Shown: piece by piece, positions 23,751-35,158 of the stretch
Layout: each line of letters begins with the position of its first letter
How positions within the stretch are numbered: position 1 is the first letter of the stretch
Assembly (NCBI GenBank): GCA_033557835.1
Contig: JAWQRO010000349.1
Location: forward strand, 1 to 41,899
Length of the DNA stretch: 41,899 nt
Origin: Helochares maculicollis
Taxonomy: Eukaryota; Arthropoda; Insecta; Coleoptera; Hydrophilidae
Direction: 5' to 3'
Notes under the pieces: model-generated
Databases searched by the model: none
Seen by the model: the letters and a program-made list of their open reading frames with translations, nothing else
What the model was told of the DNA's origin: nothing
Made by a program: the position numbers and the translations under genes

Positions 23751-26398
23751 TAATTATCTATTTTACCACTTTTTTATATATCTACTTTTGTTTTATAATC
23801 TAAGTGTGCTTATAATAACATAAATTAGTTTTATCACATTCATACACAATTTATTGTTTTTTTATTGTTATAGCTCAATTTAAATATAACAACAATTTAG
23901 AAGATATTCGATTGCATTCACTGATTGTTCAAATTACAAATATTTGCGACCGTATAAACGAGCCGTCAGTTAATATTCATGTTTGAGGGTGCATCTATTT
24001 TAATTCTTTACAAGCTAAGTATTAAAAAGGCATAGTTCAAGGAAATAAGCGTGTTATCAAATAGGTTTAACGCTAGGTTTGGATAAAGAACGATAATTAT
24101 GAGTGCATTTGAAAAAGTGCAGACTCGCCTAAATGCAATTAAGGCTGAAAAACTAAAAACAAAACACCTTAATGAATATTAAGTACGGACTAAGCAACTA
24201 AATTAGTTTTAACATATGCAGAAAACGCTAACTTATATCACCTTTAAATATAGCCGTTTTTGTGATCGCCGAATATCATTTAGATGTTTTCGTTTATATG
24301 TTTCGGTCCATAATAGCGGATATAATTAAATTATATAAAATATTTGATAATAAATCTAGGAAAGAAGCATTAATTTTTCCTGGAATTAATTGATAAGGAT
24401 CCGTACTTTGAAAACGGAATACACCGCCATTAAGAGCTAGTAGTACAAATTGGTTCACGAAATGTGGTGATTAGTATTCATAATTACGAATATTCGAAAG
24501 GTTTGATGACTTCATTTCTTATCAAAATCACATCTCTCTGAATATATAATGTAGCGCTTAATTTAAGCAAAGAATTTATTTCGTAATATTTGTCAATGTT
24601 TTGACGTTTTGTGCGTGAATAGTTACAATAATAGTAATAATGGTCGGTGTTAAGTTACATGTTATAATTATGGAACTGGAAATGTTTTGTATATAACATA
24701 CGACAGCCTATTTTAATGTGCAAATGAAAGGTTGTTTTCATTTATGCCGGTAATATAAAAACTATTTTCATTTAAGCTGATATAGTGTTTCTATTTTGGA
24801 CTTTATTAATTTATATCTTTGCTATTTCAAATGTTGTGGATACAAATATTACGTCATTTAAAGAAAAAAAGATAACTGTACTATATTCAAAGAAATATAT
24901 ATTCAATGGAGTTCATTACTTTTCATGAAGACTAATGAGAGTTATATTAAATGATTGTCTATTTAAAATAGCAGCATATTCGTGTGAGGCATTGTGTGGA
25001 TACAGGAGGTAATCTAATTTCACTTGCTAAGAGCAACATAATATAATTTGATTATTACCAACGCGTTTAAGTTCAAGAGGTCAAGAGATCAAATGTATCC
25101 AACATTGTAGACACTAAATCAGTTAAATTAATGGTTGTCTAATTAAATCTGTGTGGATCCAATACAGCTGATGTTTACTTTACTCATCACAAGATATTTT
25201 ATAGCCATTTATTATTTTTATATTTATTACCAACTGTGCCTTAAATACACTATTTTTACAAAGCTTTAGGAAAAAGATCCGGTCACCTACTAGAAAGAAT
25301 TAATAATTGATTAAGCTGCTTTGAATAAGTGATAACTTATATTGCAATCATAATAACTTAAGAAAACGTGCAGAAAAGCGAACTTAATTTATTAATTTTA
25401 TTATAAAATGCGTTCAACTTTAAAATGTATATTTGAATGAATCAAAGTGGCTTTGTCGTCAGACTTGGCTTTCCTTTTTCAAATTGAATCAGAAATTATA
25501 TAAAGTGGACAAGTTCCAACAGGGGATAGGAAACCAAGAAACCGAACAACACCACGGAGTGTCATAAAATAGCCGATGGAATTCATATTTCTACAAGTCC
25601 AGTGCAATAAGTTAGGAAGCAACGCAGAGTATAATGAAAAAAATATAATAGTACTTTTGTTTCCAACTGTCAAAACATAAAACAGTTGTCAATAGTGGAA
25701 CCACGGTGACTCGGCAGGAGTGCCATAATGCGTACCAGAAACTTACTAGATTTATAACCGTGAACTAAGACTAGCGGCTTTGGATGCATCATGCTGATAC
25801 GTATTTTATGAACGGACATAAAAGAATGTAGCCAACGAAATGCAACGATAGAATAAAGGCTCATTTTCCCTCCACTTACAGATGAGCTATTGGAATGAAT
25901 TTTCGTTATAAATATTCAAATTCTGGCTTGTAATTGGATACAATGATGCGTAAAAAGGAATGTTTCATTAAAACCATATTTTTATAGTTGGGCTTTTATT
26001 GCTAATTAATAAACATAGCCTCGTGTTTTTAGAAAATAAAAACCACTCGTCTTTAGGAAGATGCTAATCCGCGGAATTTAATAACTCCCACAATTAAAAT
26101 TTATTTCCTTTATAAATTAAGTCTTAGAATTCTTTCTGTGGAGGCATCCTTCTTTTTGGGCAAAGCGCAGCTCAAATGTATGCAAGCTGCGAGTCAATTT
26201 TCCGGGAAGCATTATTTTTTCAAACATGATTTCACAATACTTAGCTATTTCTCATGTAAAACTGAAGGAAATAATGCTGCACATATAATAGATTAGTAAA
26301 CGTGTTTCGGAAACAGTTAAGACGCCGGCAAAATATTTTTGCCCAGCATCATATTTGAAACCCACTTTATAAACATCAAATTTAATGACACTCATTAA

Positions 26399-26424
26399 TT
26401 GTAGACCGAAATTGTGGTCTACAA
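26399..26424. repeat. Perfect 9-bp inverted repeat, 8-base loop
   Basis: TTGTAGACC (26399-26407) and GGTCTACAA (26416-26424) around GAAATTGT. It would form a stable small hairpin in RNA from either strand. No T run follows and no gene is adjacent. Confidence 0.75.
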
Positions 26425-28122
26425 GTGACGTAAGATTCATCAAGATTCGAGTTCTTTTGTTTTATTCGAAGAAGCAATAATAATAAAGGAAATACCGCGA
26501 ATAGTTACAGGTAGATTTTCGCTAAGTGATTCAAAGTTACCGCGCATTATAACGAGCAGAGGTTGTTTGACCTTACTCGGTATTCTACATTCACAATTAA
26601 GCTAAAAAAATATTAACCGATGAAGCATTGTAACGAATTTCCTGATTTATGTTTTATATTTCAATACTGCTGCGATTATTTATGGCTATTTACTAGACAT
26701 TAATGATAAATCAAGCGTTAAATAGCGCAACACTAGCACTTAAATACATTATTGTTCTTTGTGATATCTTAATTGTGTTGAAAAACGTTGAAGCTTTCAA
26801 ATTTTACTCAACATTGAATCAGGCCAAACTTACTAAAAAAGTGATAAGTGAATGAGTACTGTAGCAAGAAACTAATGTGTAATCTAGATTCTTACAGTAC
26901 CAAAGCTCAACCCATAGCGAAGTTAGTGGTTGCTATTGTTGATTTTTTCTATTGTTACATGAGACACAATATAGTGTTACTTAAAAATTATTAAAGTTAT
27001 TATGCTAGCCTTTTTTACCTAAGCTTTCTTTGATTGAAATGAGTAGCAAATCCTAAACACAGTTTTACCATCTAGAATTTCAGCAAAATTGGGTTTGCAG
27101 CGACCTTAATTAAGCGAACTGGAAAAATATAAACCTAGAAATAGTCTGTTAATGACTTGGCATATTTCTAATAAACTGATAGAAATCATGCATTCCTAAT
27201 TAGAAACAGTACATGGAAACTAATTTTTTCCAATTACAATAACATAATTAATTAAACGATGTCGCGTCTATAAAAACTTGTTCGATATATCATGCCTTTG
27301 AACTAAGTTCCCGTTAGCTAATAATAAGTATCTATTTAATCTTCAGGTGGGTACATATTATGCATTAACTTTCCGTTATTACATTCCTTTTGTCCAATTA
27401 GACGTATCTTTCAGGGAATTGAAAATATCTTTCAAGTTAATATTTCAAATACCTCTGTGCGTTCAATTGTTGCTGACGGTTATAATGGTGATACGCAATT
27501 TTCATGGGTAACTAGTGAGGCAATTAGCGTATTTAACTCGGTTCGTTTACCTCTCAACGCTCATAAAAGTTACTTAGTATGGGTACAATTCAGAGAAAAA
27601 ATCAAAACTTTACCGTGGCTAATCCGCCACTTTAAGGACACTAACTTTAATTGGAGTTCTCATTTTTATTGTTAACTAATTTTATAGTTTTAAGCCAACG
27701 AAATGAGAGAACGGAATAGGCTACCATAATATCAGATTTTGTGGCAGGTACTTTAAATTTTACGACCTATTGGTTTTCACACCAAAAGTGAGATGTAACT
27801 TCTGTCTCGAGATTTCAATACTAAGATCTGTCGATAGTTTGGTGCCATCATTTTATGAATAAACTTCGTGTTTGTAAATTAGTTATATGTATACAGAAAT
27901 TGCTGCATACGTAATTAAATTAATATTTTCAGTCTCTCTGTTGTAATAGCTTAAACGATATTAAACAGTTAAAACTGTCTCGGTAGGGGGGCAAAAAATT
28001 AATTAAAACAGAAACGTCTTTCAAGATGATGACATGGTATTTTGATAACCTACCTACTGTATCAAGCATGGGCCTTGCTTCCGACCTTCGTGAGTCCGGA
28101 GTCGTATTTAGTTATTGAGTAA

Positions 28123-28152
28123 TATTAATCAATTTTACACAATTGATTAATA
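28123..28152. repeat. Perfect 12-bp inverted repeat of homeodomain-like sites
   Basis: TATTAATCAATT (28123-28134) and AATTGATTAATA (28141-28152) are exact reverse complements around TTACAC. Each arm holds overlapping TAAT and TGATTAAT/ATCAATT words typical of homeodomain and Hox/Exd-type binding sites. It could be a paired binding site or a small cruciform-former; the first is inference. Confidence 0.75.
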
Positions 28153-28599
28153 GCTTTCTGGAGGAGCTTGCGGTTTGAAGCGCTGCCTGGAAACGCATTA
28201 TCTTTCAGCCAGGATTTTCAATACAATGCACTGAAATCGCATATTCATCGGAATATTTAAAAAATTTCCAGTTAAATATAATATTTAACGAGGGGGGTGC
28301 TTCTGTAATTTTCTGTTATTGAAAATCGGGTGACAACTGGGGAAAAATTATTTCGATTCTAAAATCTTTTCATTAACATCGAACAAAGTGTCGAAAAGAA
28401 CCCAACCAGGCGCTTTTAAATTTCGTTCCTGAATAACTCAGGTCGAGTAATTACAAAAAAAATTTTAAAATGTTCCACAAACGAAGTGTACCGATAAATG
28501 ATTTGAATTACAAATCTTATTGATTTTAGATATCAATATTCAAATTAAAATCATCAAATCGTGCAAGCAATTAAACAGAATAAATAAGAATATTTATTA

Positions 28600-29000
28600 G
28601 AATATAGATCAAACGATATGCCGGAAGCTAATCTTTCAGAGATTCAGGTGACAATTAATCACTTCGGGTTAATGAGCCCGTCAGATACGCTGCCTGTTAT
28701 TGATAAGTGTTGCAGGTGAGCGTTTCTTCTTCGATTGCAGTCAATGAGGCGGACAAACCAATTTGTCACAAACATTTTAATCGTTCGTGCTTTCGTGTAT
28801 GTTTTTGACTGGCGATGGCGGTTTTATAGTTTTTTGATGTTGATTGTCTTTTTGTTCTACTGCACGGGCGCTTGAATTTTAAATGGACCGTTGAAATCCC
28901 GTGATTAATCGGCATTATTATGTGTTTAATAGCTGTTCGGCAGTATTTTAGGTGCTTGCGGAGCCCGAGCGAAATTCAAGTTTTAATATTTTATTATTGT
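28600..29000. promoter_or_regulatory. Possible non-coding regulatory block (speculative)
   Basis: A mixed-composition stretch with words such as GTGACAATTAATCACTT, GTTGCAGGTGAGCG (E-box CAGGTG) and CCGTGATTAATCGGC. No open frame is convincing. It resembles the block at 20750-21430 in character. Composition is the only evidence. Confidence 0.2.
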
Positions 29001-30007
29001 TATGGGAGGGTAATTTTCATTTTCTAAAATCAAAATTAAGCCGGCTTTCACAAACGCAAAAAAGTAATTATCTTTTGAATGTGGACTTACTTTGAGCTTG
29101 GAGAAAAACTCCGACGCCTCTGTATTTACGCCATTATTAAAATTAGCACTTAAAATTATTAAAAAATCCTAATACTTAATTTTTCATGCGGGAGAAAGAG
29201 CAATTCAGTTTTGGAGCTATATTCTTGTTTTATTAAATGCATTACGGTCTAATTACAGACTGATTGCGAATAAGCATTAATTTTGTTTATAATGCATTGG
29301 TGTTAACGGATTCTCTGCGCATAAATAAAAAATATCTTTCGCTACGTTCCAAAAAACGAATGTGTTTTGTTTTATTACAGTTTATAATAGTATTGATTTA
29401 AAATCTCTTGATTCCTTTTGCAAAACTATTTTTCTCGGTGAGTGTATTGTAATAGGGAACAGTTAGCAAAACATAATATCAGGTATTGCATGTCTGGCGG
29501 AGTTGTATTAGATATCGACTTCGACCATATACGGCTGATGTTATTCTTGTTTCATGTGCAAATAGCCGGATTTGAAATTGTAAGTGAACGGATTTTTGAA
29601 CAGACTGTTTATGACGACAAGTATTAACCGGAATAATGTTTTATTCAGGGATCACATTGATAATCATACTTTATGTTCTTGTATTACAATGTAGTAGGTG
29701 AATTCTTACAAATATGAAGAAATAAGTTTGCAGTTGCAGGTTCATCAAGCAAAACGAAATTGGACACGGTTGATAACATTAAATTTTATACAGTTGCTCT
29801 TGCAGCGCATCTCCCAATATGTTGATACATAAACATAATCGTATTTCACAAGTCGATCCGGTTAAAGGCAGACAATGTTTAAAATATTATTTGGCTAGTA
29901 AAATGGTAAATAAAATATTGCCATACATTAGAAGTATGAGACTTTGTAACTTCTCAACAGAATCGATTGTAAACAAAGTAATTTCAGTGGGCAATCATAA
30001 ACAACTA

Positions 30008-30040
30008 CGAGGTGTGTTCAATAAATATCGCGAATTTTGA
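30008..30040 (+). repeat. Left terminal inverted repeat, lineage 4
   Basis: Begins CGAGGTGTGTTCAATAAATA after TA and continues TCGCGAATTTT. It is nearly identical to the end of the fragment at 134-328. Confidence 0.9.
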
Positions 30041-30215
30041 ATTTTCGCGGGTTACGTATATTCGAATTTAGATTTTTTTTGTGGCGTTATGTTGGTATTC
30101 ATGTCTCTCACTTATACCAACAAGTTCGGCCATTTTAAATGTTCAGTTAATTGTTGACAGCTGCTTTGCTTGCACGTGTTTTGGCTCGTCTTCGATTTTT
30201 ACCTATTCAAAAAAA

Positions 30216-31130
30216 ATGGATCAAAGAACCTGTATCAAATTTTGTGTGAAAAACGAAATTGAATGCGCGGATGCATTCCGATTGTTGACTGTGGCATACG
30301 GAAAAGCTACCTTGGACCGAAGCAACGTTTATCGGTGGTACAAAATGTTCTTAGAAGGCCGAGCACTTCAACAACAGACGAAAAAATTGATGAAGTGAAC
30401 AAAATGGTATTGGCCAATCGTCGAATCACCATTAGAGAATATGCTGAGGATCTAGACATATCGATTGGCTCGTGCCATTCGATTTTTATCAATGATTTGG
30501 GCATGAGTCCAGAGGGTCATAACTGGTAACGAATCGTGGGTTTACGGTTATGACGTTAAAACCACAGCTCAATCATCTCAATGGAAGCTGCCGCACGAAC
30601 CAAGACCGAAAAATGCGCGCCAAGTTCGGTCGACTGTGAAAGTTTTGCTTACCGTTTTCTTCGATTGCAGGGGCGTGGTGCATCGTAAGTTCTTGCCACA
30701 AGGTAGAACGGCCAATAAGGAATATTACCTGCAAGATATGCGCAATTTGCGCGAAGCAATCCGCAAGAAACGTCCGGATTTGTGGAACAACAAAAATTGG
30801 CTTTTGCACCACGATAATGCCCCTGCTCACACATCGTTGCTTGTGCGCGATTTTTTGGCCAAAAGCAACACACTACTGATGCCGCAACCCTCATATTCCC
30901 CAGATCTGGCCCTCTGTGACTTTTTCTTGTTCCCGAAACTAAAGAGGCCAATGAAAGCACGACGCTACGCTAATATTGATGAGATAAAAATGGCATCGAA
31001 GGAGGAGCTGCACAAGATAAAGGAAAATGATTCTTTTCAGTTCTTCGAAGATTGGAAAAAACGTTGGCACAAGTGTATAATATCTCATGCTGATTACTTT
31101 GAAGGAGACAAAATAGATATTCATGAATAA
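30216..31130 (+). pseudogene. Mariner transposase pseudogene, first Asp replaced by Asn (lineage 4)
   Basis: From ATG at 30216 the frame reads MDQRTCIKFCVKNEIECADA to YRWYKMFLEGR, the first helix-turn-helix. A deletion of about ten codons then shifts the frame into RRPSTSTTDEKIDEV and on to SIGSCHSIFINDLGM, the second helix-turn-helix. A second deletion, about 37 codons by comparison with the lineage 3 copy, removes the linker and returns to the first frame at QRVITGNESWVYGYDV. There the first catalytic aspartate is AAC, asparagine (30528-30530). The rest of the catalytic domain is uninterrupted to TAA at 31128-31130. It includes LLHHDNAPAHTS and SPDLALCDFFLF, with 34 residues between the second and third aspartates, and RWHKCIISHADYFEGDKID at the carboxyl end. 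The last 200 or so codons form an unbroken frame, but the enzyme would be inactive. Confidence 0.94.
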
Positions 31131-31154
31131 ATAAATAATTTTTGAAAAAACACA

Positions 31155-31186
31155 AAATTTGCGATACTTTTTGAATACACTACTCA
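31155..31186 (-). repeat. Right terminal inverted repeat, lineage 4 (degraded)
   Basis: Its reverse complement contains GTGTATTCAAAAAGTATCGC, matching the left repeat with several changes and small gaps. The outermost bases and the target TA are not preserved clearly, so the right boundary is approximate. Confidence 0.7.
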
Positions 31187-33897
31187 ATTTTCGCATAATC
31201 AAAGCAAATTGCAAAATATATCAGCTTTTCTTCTGATTCTCAAGAAATATTTAGTGAAGTATGTTAGCAGATATATTTCTGACAAGGACCTTCACAGCGT
31301 CAACAAAATGTAAACATAAAACTACTCTCCTCTTCGGCTTTAATTTCCTGGAAACAAACGAATTTTTAAAATAGTCTACTAATCCAGCAATTCGAGCGTC
31401 CTTTATCCCTTGGAATGAAGAATAAAAAAATACATTGATCTTTAAAAATTGTTGGAAACAATGAATTAGCTTCACAGCAGAGAAGAATAAGACTTCCCAC
31501 CGTCTAGGAAGGTGTCTACCCACACAGTGCGATATAAAATGAATAGCGACTAACACTTAAATTACAGGTATTATTGCAACGGTGGCATTAGCACAGAGTG
31601 TCATCACAGAGCACCGCCGCATTCTCCAACTAATGACAACCGACAGGTGGCGCTCTAGATTACCTTACCTAGTGGGGCTCTTTATTATGATATTTACTTA
31701 TTTCTAAGACATATTGTGCAGACAGTTGTATTAAAAACGATCTACGATTTATTGTACGATATAATTAAGTCTGCAGGAGGTTACCCAACGGGCTAGTGAT
31801 CACTTTAAGCTTCCCATTTTGAACTCAATTAAATTATTTTGTGTTGGAATATTAGGTTACTACAGTATATTCATTGCGAATAAAATTAAATTTAATAATT
31901 AACGTCGCGGTTTCATAGGGGATATGTAAGCCAACTCAGCCTTTACTACAAATACATGGCTTTCCATTGGTGATTATATTTTTAAATAAAAAACATTTAT
32001 TTCAGTTTCCGTCTGTTCAACTGCTTTCATTTGAATGATCTGTCTAAAGAATCACGGAAACATGTTCAGGCCTAAGAACTCTTCACTAATTATCGTTCTG
32101 GCAGTACTCACTTACCTTAAATAAATATAAAATACTTGGCTTGAATAAAGTTACCAGTAGTTTTTGTTTAAAATTTTTGCTATGAGTTTTCCAATAAAAT
32201 TAGTGGAGAATGCGAAAGTAATGCATAGTTTTACTGCAGAATTACATTGTGTATCCAGACAACAACCTAACTGCGTTGCGGGGAAAGTCTAAACTAAGCG
32301 GAAACTCTTTAGAAAAGTGCATAAACCGAATTTTCAATTCAAAATATGTTCCAGCTTCGCCTGCATAATACATACAACGAGGATTCCGCATGTGTTGGGA
32401 ATGGGAATGAAAAATGCAGCGGGCTACACGATCAGTGTGGCATCTGCATCATTCAGTTGTTGGTTTCAGAAGATTCACAGTCTGAAAAGCCGCGCGCGCT
32501 TGAAGTTTTGCTGTCTGTCTATCAAACGAAATTCTTTGTAAAACCGTATATTACGTTCTTATGCGGTAATAGAGAAGAAAGAGATTTCAAACTCTAGTTA
32601 TTTATTCATATCACTATGGATGAATACGGAATGTATGTGGTAAGTATTGTAGATGGTTTACTCCCAGGCTGTGGAAAATACGGTTTGGTTGCTAAAAGCA
32701 TGACGATAAATTGGATTTGATTTTCGACACGATCGATTGACATTTTTTGTTTTGGCATTGCGCCTTGCTCAATTTCAATGCAATTATTCCCAAAAGGTTT
32801 TTCTCGTTCCATTAAGCCACTCAGTCCTCAACTACAAATTTTATTTAAATTTGAAGTAACAAAATCTAAAAGCGCGGTTTTGTACCACGTATGTTATAAT
32901 AACCTTATTGCAAAATTTAACACAACTTATATCGATTTGTTACGATGTAAATAAAGAATTTTCTCTATAAAAGTTCGCTTAGCTAGCATTTCTAGATGGA
33001 TTAAAAAAAATAGCAAAATACCTGTTCCAAACAAAGAATTTTTTTATTATTTCTGACACATGTGCTATTTTTAAAGCCGTGAACCAACATAGAAGCTGAT
33101 AGAAGTATCGTTGAGTTATATTTGCAGTTTCATGTTACGGATATAGACATAGAAATAAAACTGTTTTGTAATAGTAGGCAGGCAATCTTTTGTCTTTTAT
33201 ATGTGTTAACTATTTACTCAAAAAACATAGCAACGTATATTTGCAAGCAAAACAGACCAAATGAAATTCAACGACAAACTTAAACGTTTTGAAATCAAAA
33301 GTTCATACAGTCAAAAATTTTCCAGGATATGATTTGCACATAATAACAACATACTTGATTTTCTACCTTGCTCGTAAGTAATATTCGCTTTTAGAGAAAG
33401 ATTATTCTGGTTTCGAAATATAGTTTTCGCCTATTTAAAAATTTAAGCAAAACATTAAAATGCACCTTTCTCTGTAGATTGTTGTGATACTCTTTACTTT
33501 AGATTTCTCACGTCTTTTGCTTCCTCTGAGTTAACTATTAAAAGAGTGAGACTTTGTCCAAGAGTCTCTCAAGTTTTGAATATGAGCTTTCATTTTGACC
33601 AAAAACAGCAAAATCTCTTCTTCATTGTATATTATTGACCTAGAAGTACAACCAGCTCAAATTAAATTCGATAATTGCCTTGAATCTTACATCCACTTAC
33701 AGTTTGGATTGATCTACAAGCTTAAGACATTTCACATACCTTCTTTTTAGATTATTGAAAAACATGTTACACTCGCAGATAATTTATGTGTCAGTTAACA
33801 AATTCATTAGTCATCTTCACAAAGTGAAATTATTTCAAAAACCCTTTATTAATAGCAACATGTTCAAAATGTAAACAAATTACCAAGTGTTAATGTG
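31187..33897. other. Unique DNA, no gene recognised
   Basis: A short GC-richer patch at about 31580-31680 (containing GACAGGTGGCGCTCTAG) might be a remnant of a dispersed repeat, but has no second copy in this window. Open frames at 32317-32597 are short, overlap each other and match nothing I recognise. Confidence 0.55.
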
Positions 33898-33899
33898 TA

Positions 33900-33928
33900 C
33901 CAGGTGCGCAAGTTTAAAATGTCTTTTT
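33900..33928 (+). repeat. Terminal inverted repeat (transposase 3' side), lineage 2 copy b
   Basis: Reads CCAGGTGCGCAAGTTTAAAA from the TA at 33898-33899, identical over its first 20 bases to the left end of the copy at 15869. Confidence 0.95.
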
Positions 33929-33974
33929 TTCAAGAAAAATACCCAATTATTTAAGAACTATGGTAAAATACTTT

Positions 33975-34988
33975 TTATTCAAAGTATAGGTTCTTGCTTT
34001 TTACACATTTTATCCATCTCTTCGGCAATTTATGGATACCATTCGAACAGAAAGCTTCAACTTTCATGGATATCCGTTCGTTGATCCATTTTTGTACATC
34101 ATCGATAGTCTTGAAGTATTGCTCAACCTGTGCGTATCCCATAGATGAGAAAAGGTGATAATCAGAAGGCGCCAGGTCTGGTTAATACAGCGGATGGGGT
34201 AGGAATTAACAACCAAGCAAAGAATTCGTTTCTTTGACCACTATGGTTGAATGTGCAGAAGCTTGCCATGCTGCAGAACGACTTTACCATGGCTTCGAGC
34301 CCATTCGAAGCGTTTTTCGATCAATGAATAATTTACAATCATTTGTCGGTAGCGGACGTCATTAACTGTTTCGCTGGGCTTGAGAAGCTCGTAGTACACT
34401 ACTTCTTTCTGACACCAACACACACACACAGGATTGTCTTACTCCCCTCGGTTTTGCACTCGATTTTGATGGTTGTCCTGGCATTACCCAGGATTTTTTA
34501 CGTTTGGGATTCTCAAAATATATCCATTTCTCATCGCCAGTTACAGCCCGATGCAAAAAAACCTTTCTTTTGTGGCGTAAATGCAACATTTTGTACACAG
34601 TTTTTCGTCTTTTCATTTGTCGTTCGTTCAGTTTGTGTGAAACACATTTTAAAACCTTTTGAATCTTCCCAATGGCTCTTAGGAAATCGGAAATGGCTTG
34701 CTCAACTGCTCCACCATCAGATATTATGTCTGTGTATCGTTTTCGTCCAATGATGCTTGTAATTTGTCGTCTTTAAACATTTTTGGTCAATTTTCACGTT
34801 CTTTGTCAACAACATTGAAATCGCCACTTCTGATACATTGAAACCAGCGTTCACGTTTTGCTAGTTGGAACAAGATCGCCGCAAGTCTCTACAAGAATTC
34901 GATGACTTTCTGATGCCTTTTTCTTTTGATTGGACACGAAAATCATTACATGCCGCAAATGCTCTTTACTTGGCTCAAAATTCGCCAT
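33975..34988 (-). pseudogene. Mariner transposase pseudogene, second Asp replaced by Gly (lineage 2, copy b)
   Basis: The ATG at 34988 (minus strand) opens MANFEPSKEHLRHVMIFVSN, the usual amino end for this group. The frame is soon broken within the first helix-turn-helix by a small deletion, and further shifts and a TAA occur before about 34620. From there KRRKTVYKMLHLRHKRKVFL leads into the first catalytic block VTGDEKWIYFENPKRKKSW, which is fully conserved. After a shift near 34430, VVYYELLKPSETVND and the segment ending KVVLQHGK follow: where the sibling copy has HDN, this one has H-G-K, the aspartate codon having become GGC (plus-strand GCC at 34265-34267), and a single-base loss just after it shifts the frame again. 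LAPSDYH (third aspartate) and KLPKRWIKCVKS can be read in other frames before TAA at 33975. It is not functional. Confidence 0.94.
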
Positions 34989-35127
34989 GTTTAACATGAA
35001 ATAGACGTATGCTACTAACTCGTAAACAAGTAAATATTACGTTTTGTGTTGGGCAATCTTACGAAAAAATGGTGCTTTGGTTTCCAAAGGTCACCTTAAT
35101 AGATTTAATGCGCTATCTATTGACAAG

Positions 35128-35156
35128 GAAACGACATTTTAAACATGCACACCTGG
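35128..35156 (-). repeat. Terminal inverted repeat (transposase 5' side), lineage 2 copy b
   Basis: Its reverse complement reads CCAGGTGTGCATGTTTAAAA, two differences from the other end in the first 20 bases. TA follows at 35157-35158. Confidence 0.95.
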
Positions 35157-35158
35157 TA

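Larger units (their letters stand above)
23753..30005. other. Unique AT-rich DNA, no gene recognised
   Basis: No recognisable gene. Perfect inverted repeats at 26399-26424 and 28123-28152 and a distinct block at about 28600-29000 are listed separately. Two short minus-strand open frames that overlap by a few bases at 25479-25864 and one plus-strand frame at 27457-27675 have no known similarity and are not called. Confidence 0.6.
30008..31186 (+). mobile_element. Mariner lineage 4, inactive copy with internal deletions
   Basis: The left terminus CGAGGTGTGTTCAATAAATA follows TA at 30006-30007. The right terminus, read inward, is approximately TGAGTAGTGTATTCAAAAAG followed by TATCGC, and aligns with the left repeat with gaps and mismatches over about 30 bp. 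The element is 1.18 kb, shorter than its siblings here (about 1.26-1.27 kb), in line with two deletions in its gene. The 5' region matches the solo fragment at 134-328. Its transposase does not group with the other three lineages by eye; I leave its subfamily open. Confidence 0.93.
33900..35156 (-). mobile_element. Mariner lineage 2, complete inactive copy b (inverted)
   Basis: A 1257-bp element bounded by TA at 33898-33899 and 35157-35158. Both ends read CCAGGTG inward (CCAGGTGCGCAAGTTTAAAA at the 3' end of the element, CCAGGTGTGCATGTTTAAAA at its 5' end). It aligns throughout with the copy at 15869-17140 but in the opposite direction. The start codon is intact here, whereas the other copy has lost it; the second catalytic aspartate is intact there but lost here. 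The two copies therefore decayed independently. Confidence 0.96.

Noticed and set aside
25479..25864. Two 64-codon minus-strand open frames overlapping by a few bases
   Set aside because: No recognisable domain, the second starts at TTG, and neither shows splice-site or homology support. It could be a chance pair.
27457..27675. 72-codon plus-strand open frame
   Set aside because: Begins with GTG, no recognised domain, no flanking gene structure.
30649..30960. 103-codon minus-strand open frame inside the lineage 4 element
   Set aside because: It is the antisense shadow of the preserved transposase catalytic domain.
31580..31680. GC-richer patch resembling part of a dispersed repeat
   Set aside because: No second copy in the window and no recognisable family signature; a repeat-library search would be needed.
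32317..32597. Overlapping plus-strand open frames, one rich in cysteine
   Set aside because: Short, overlapping in two frames, no recognised motif, no clear splice signals.
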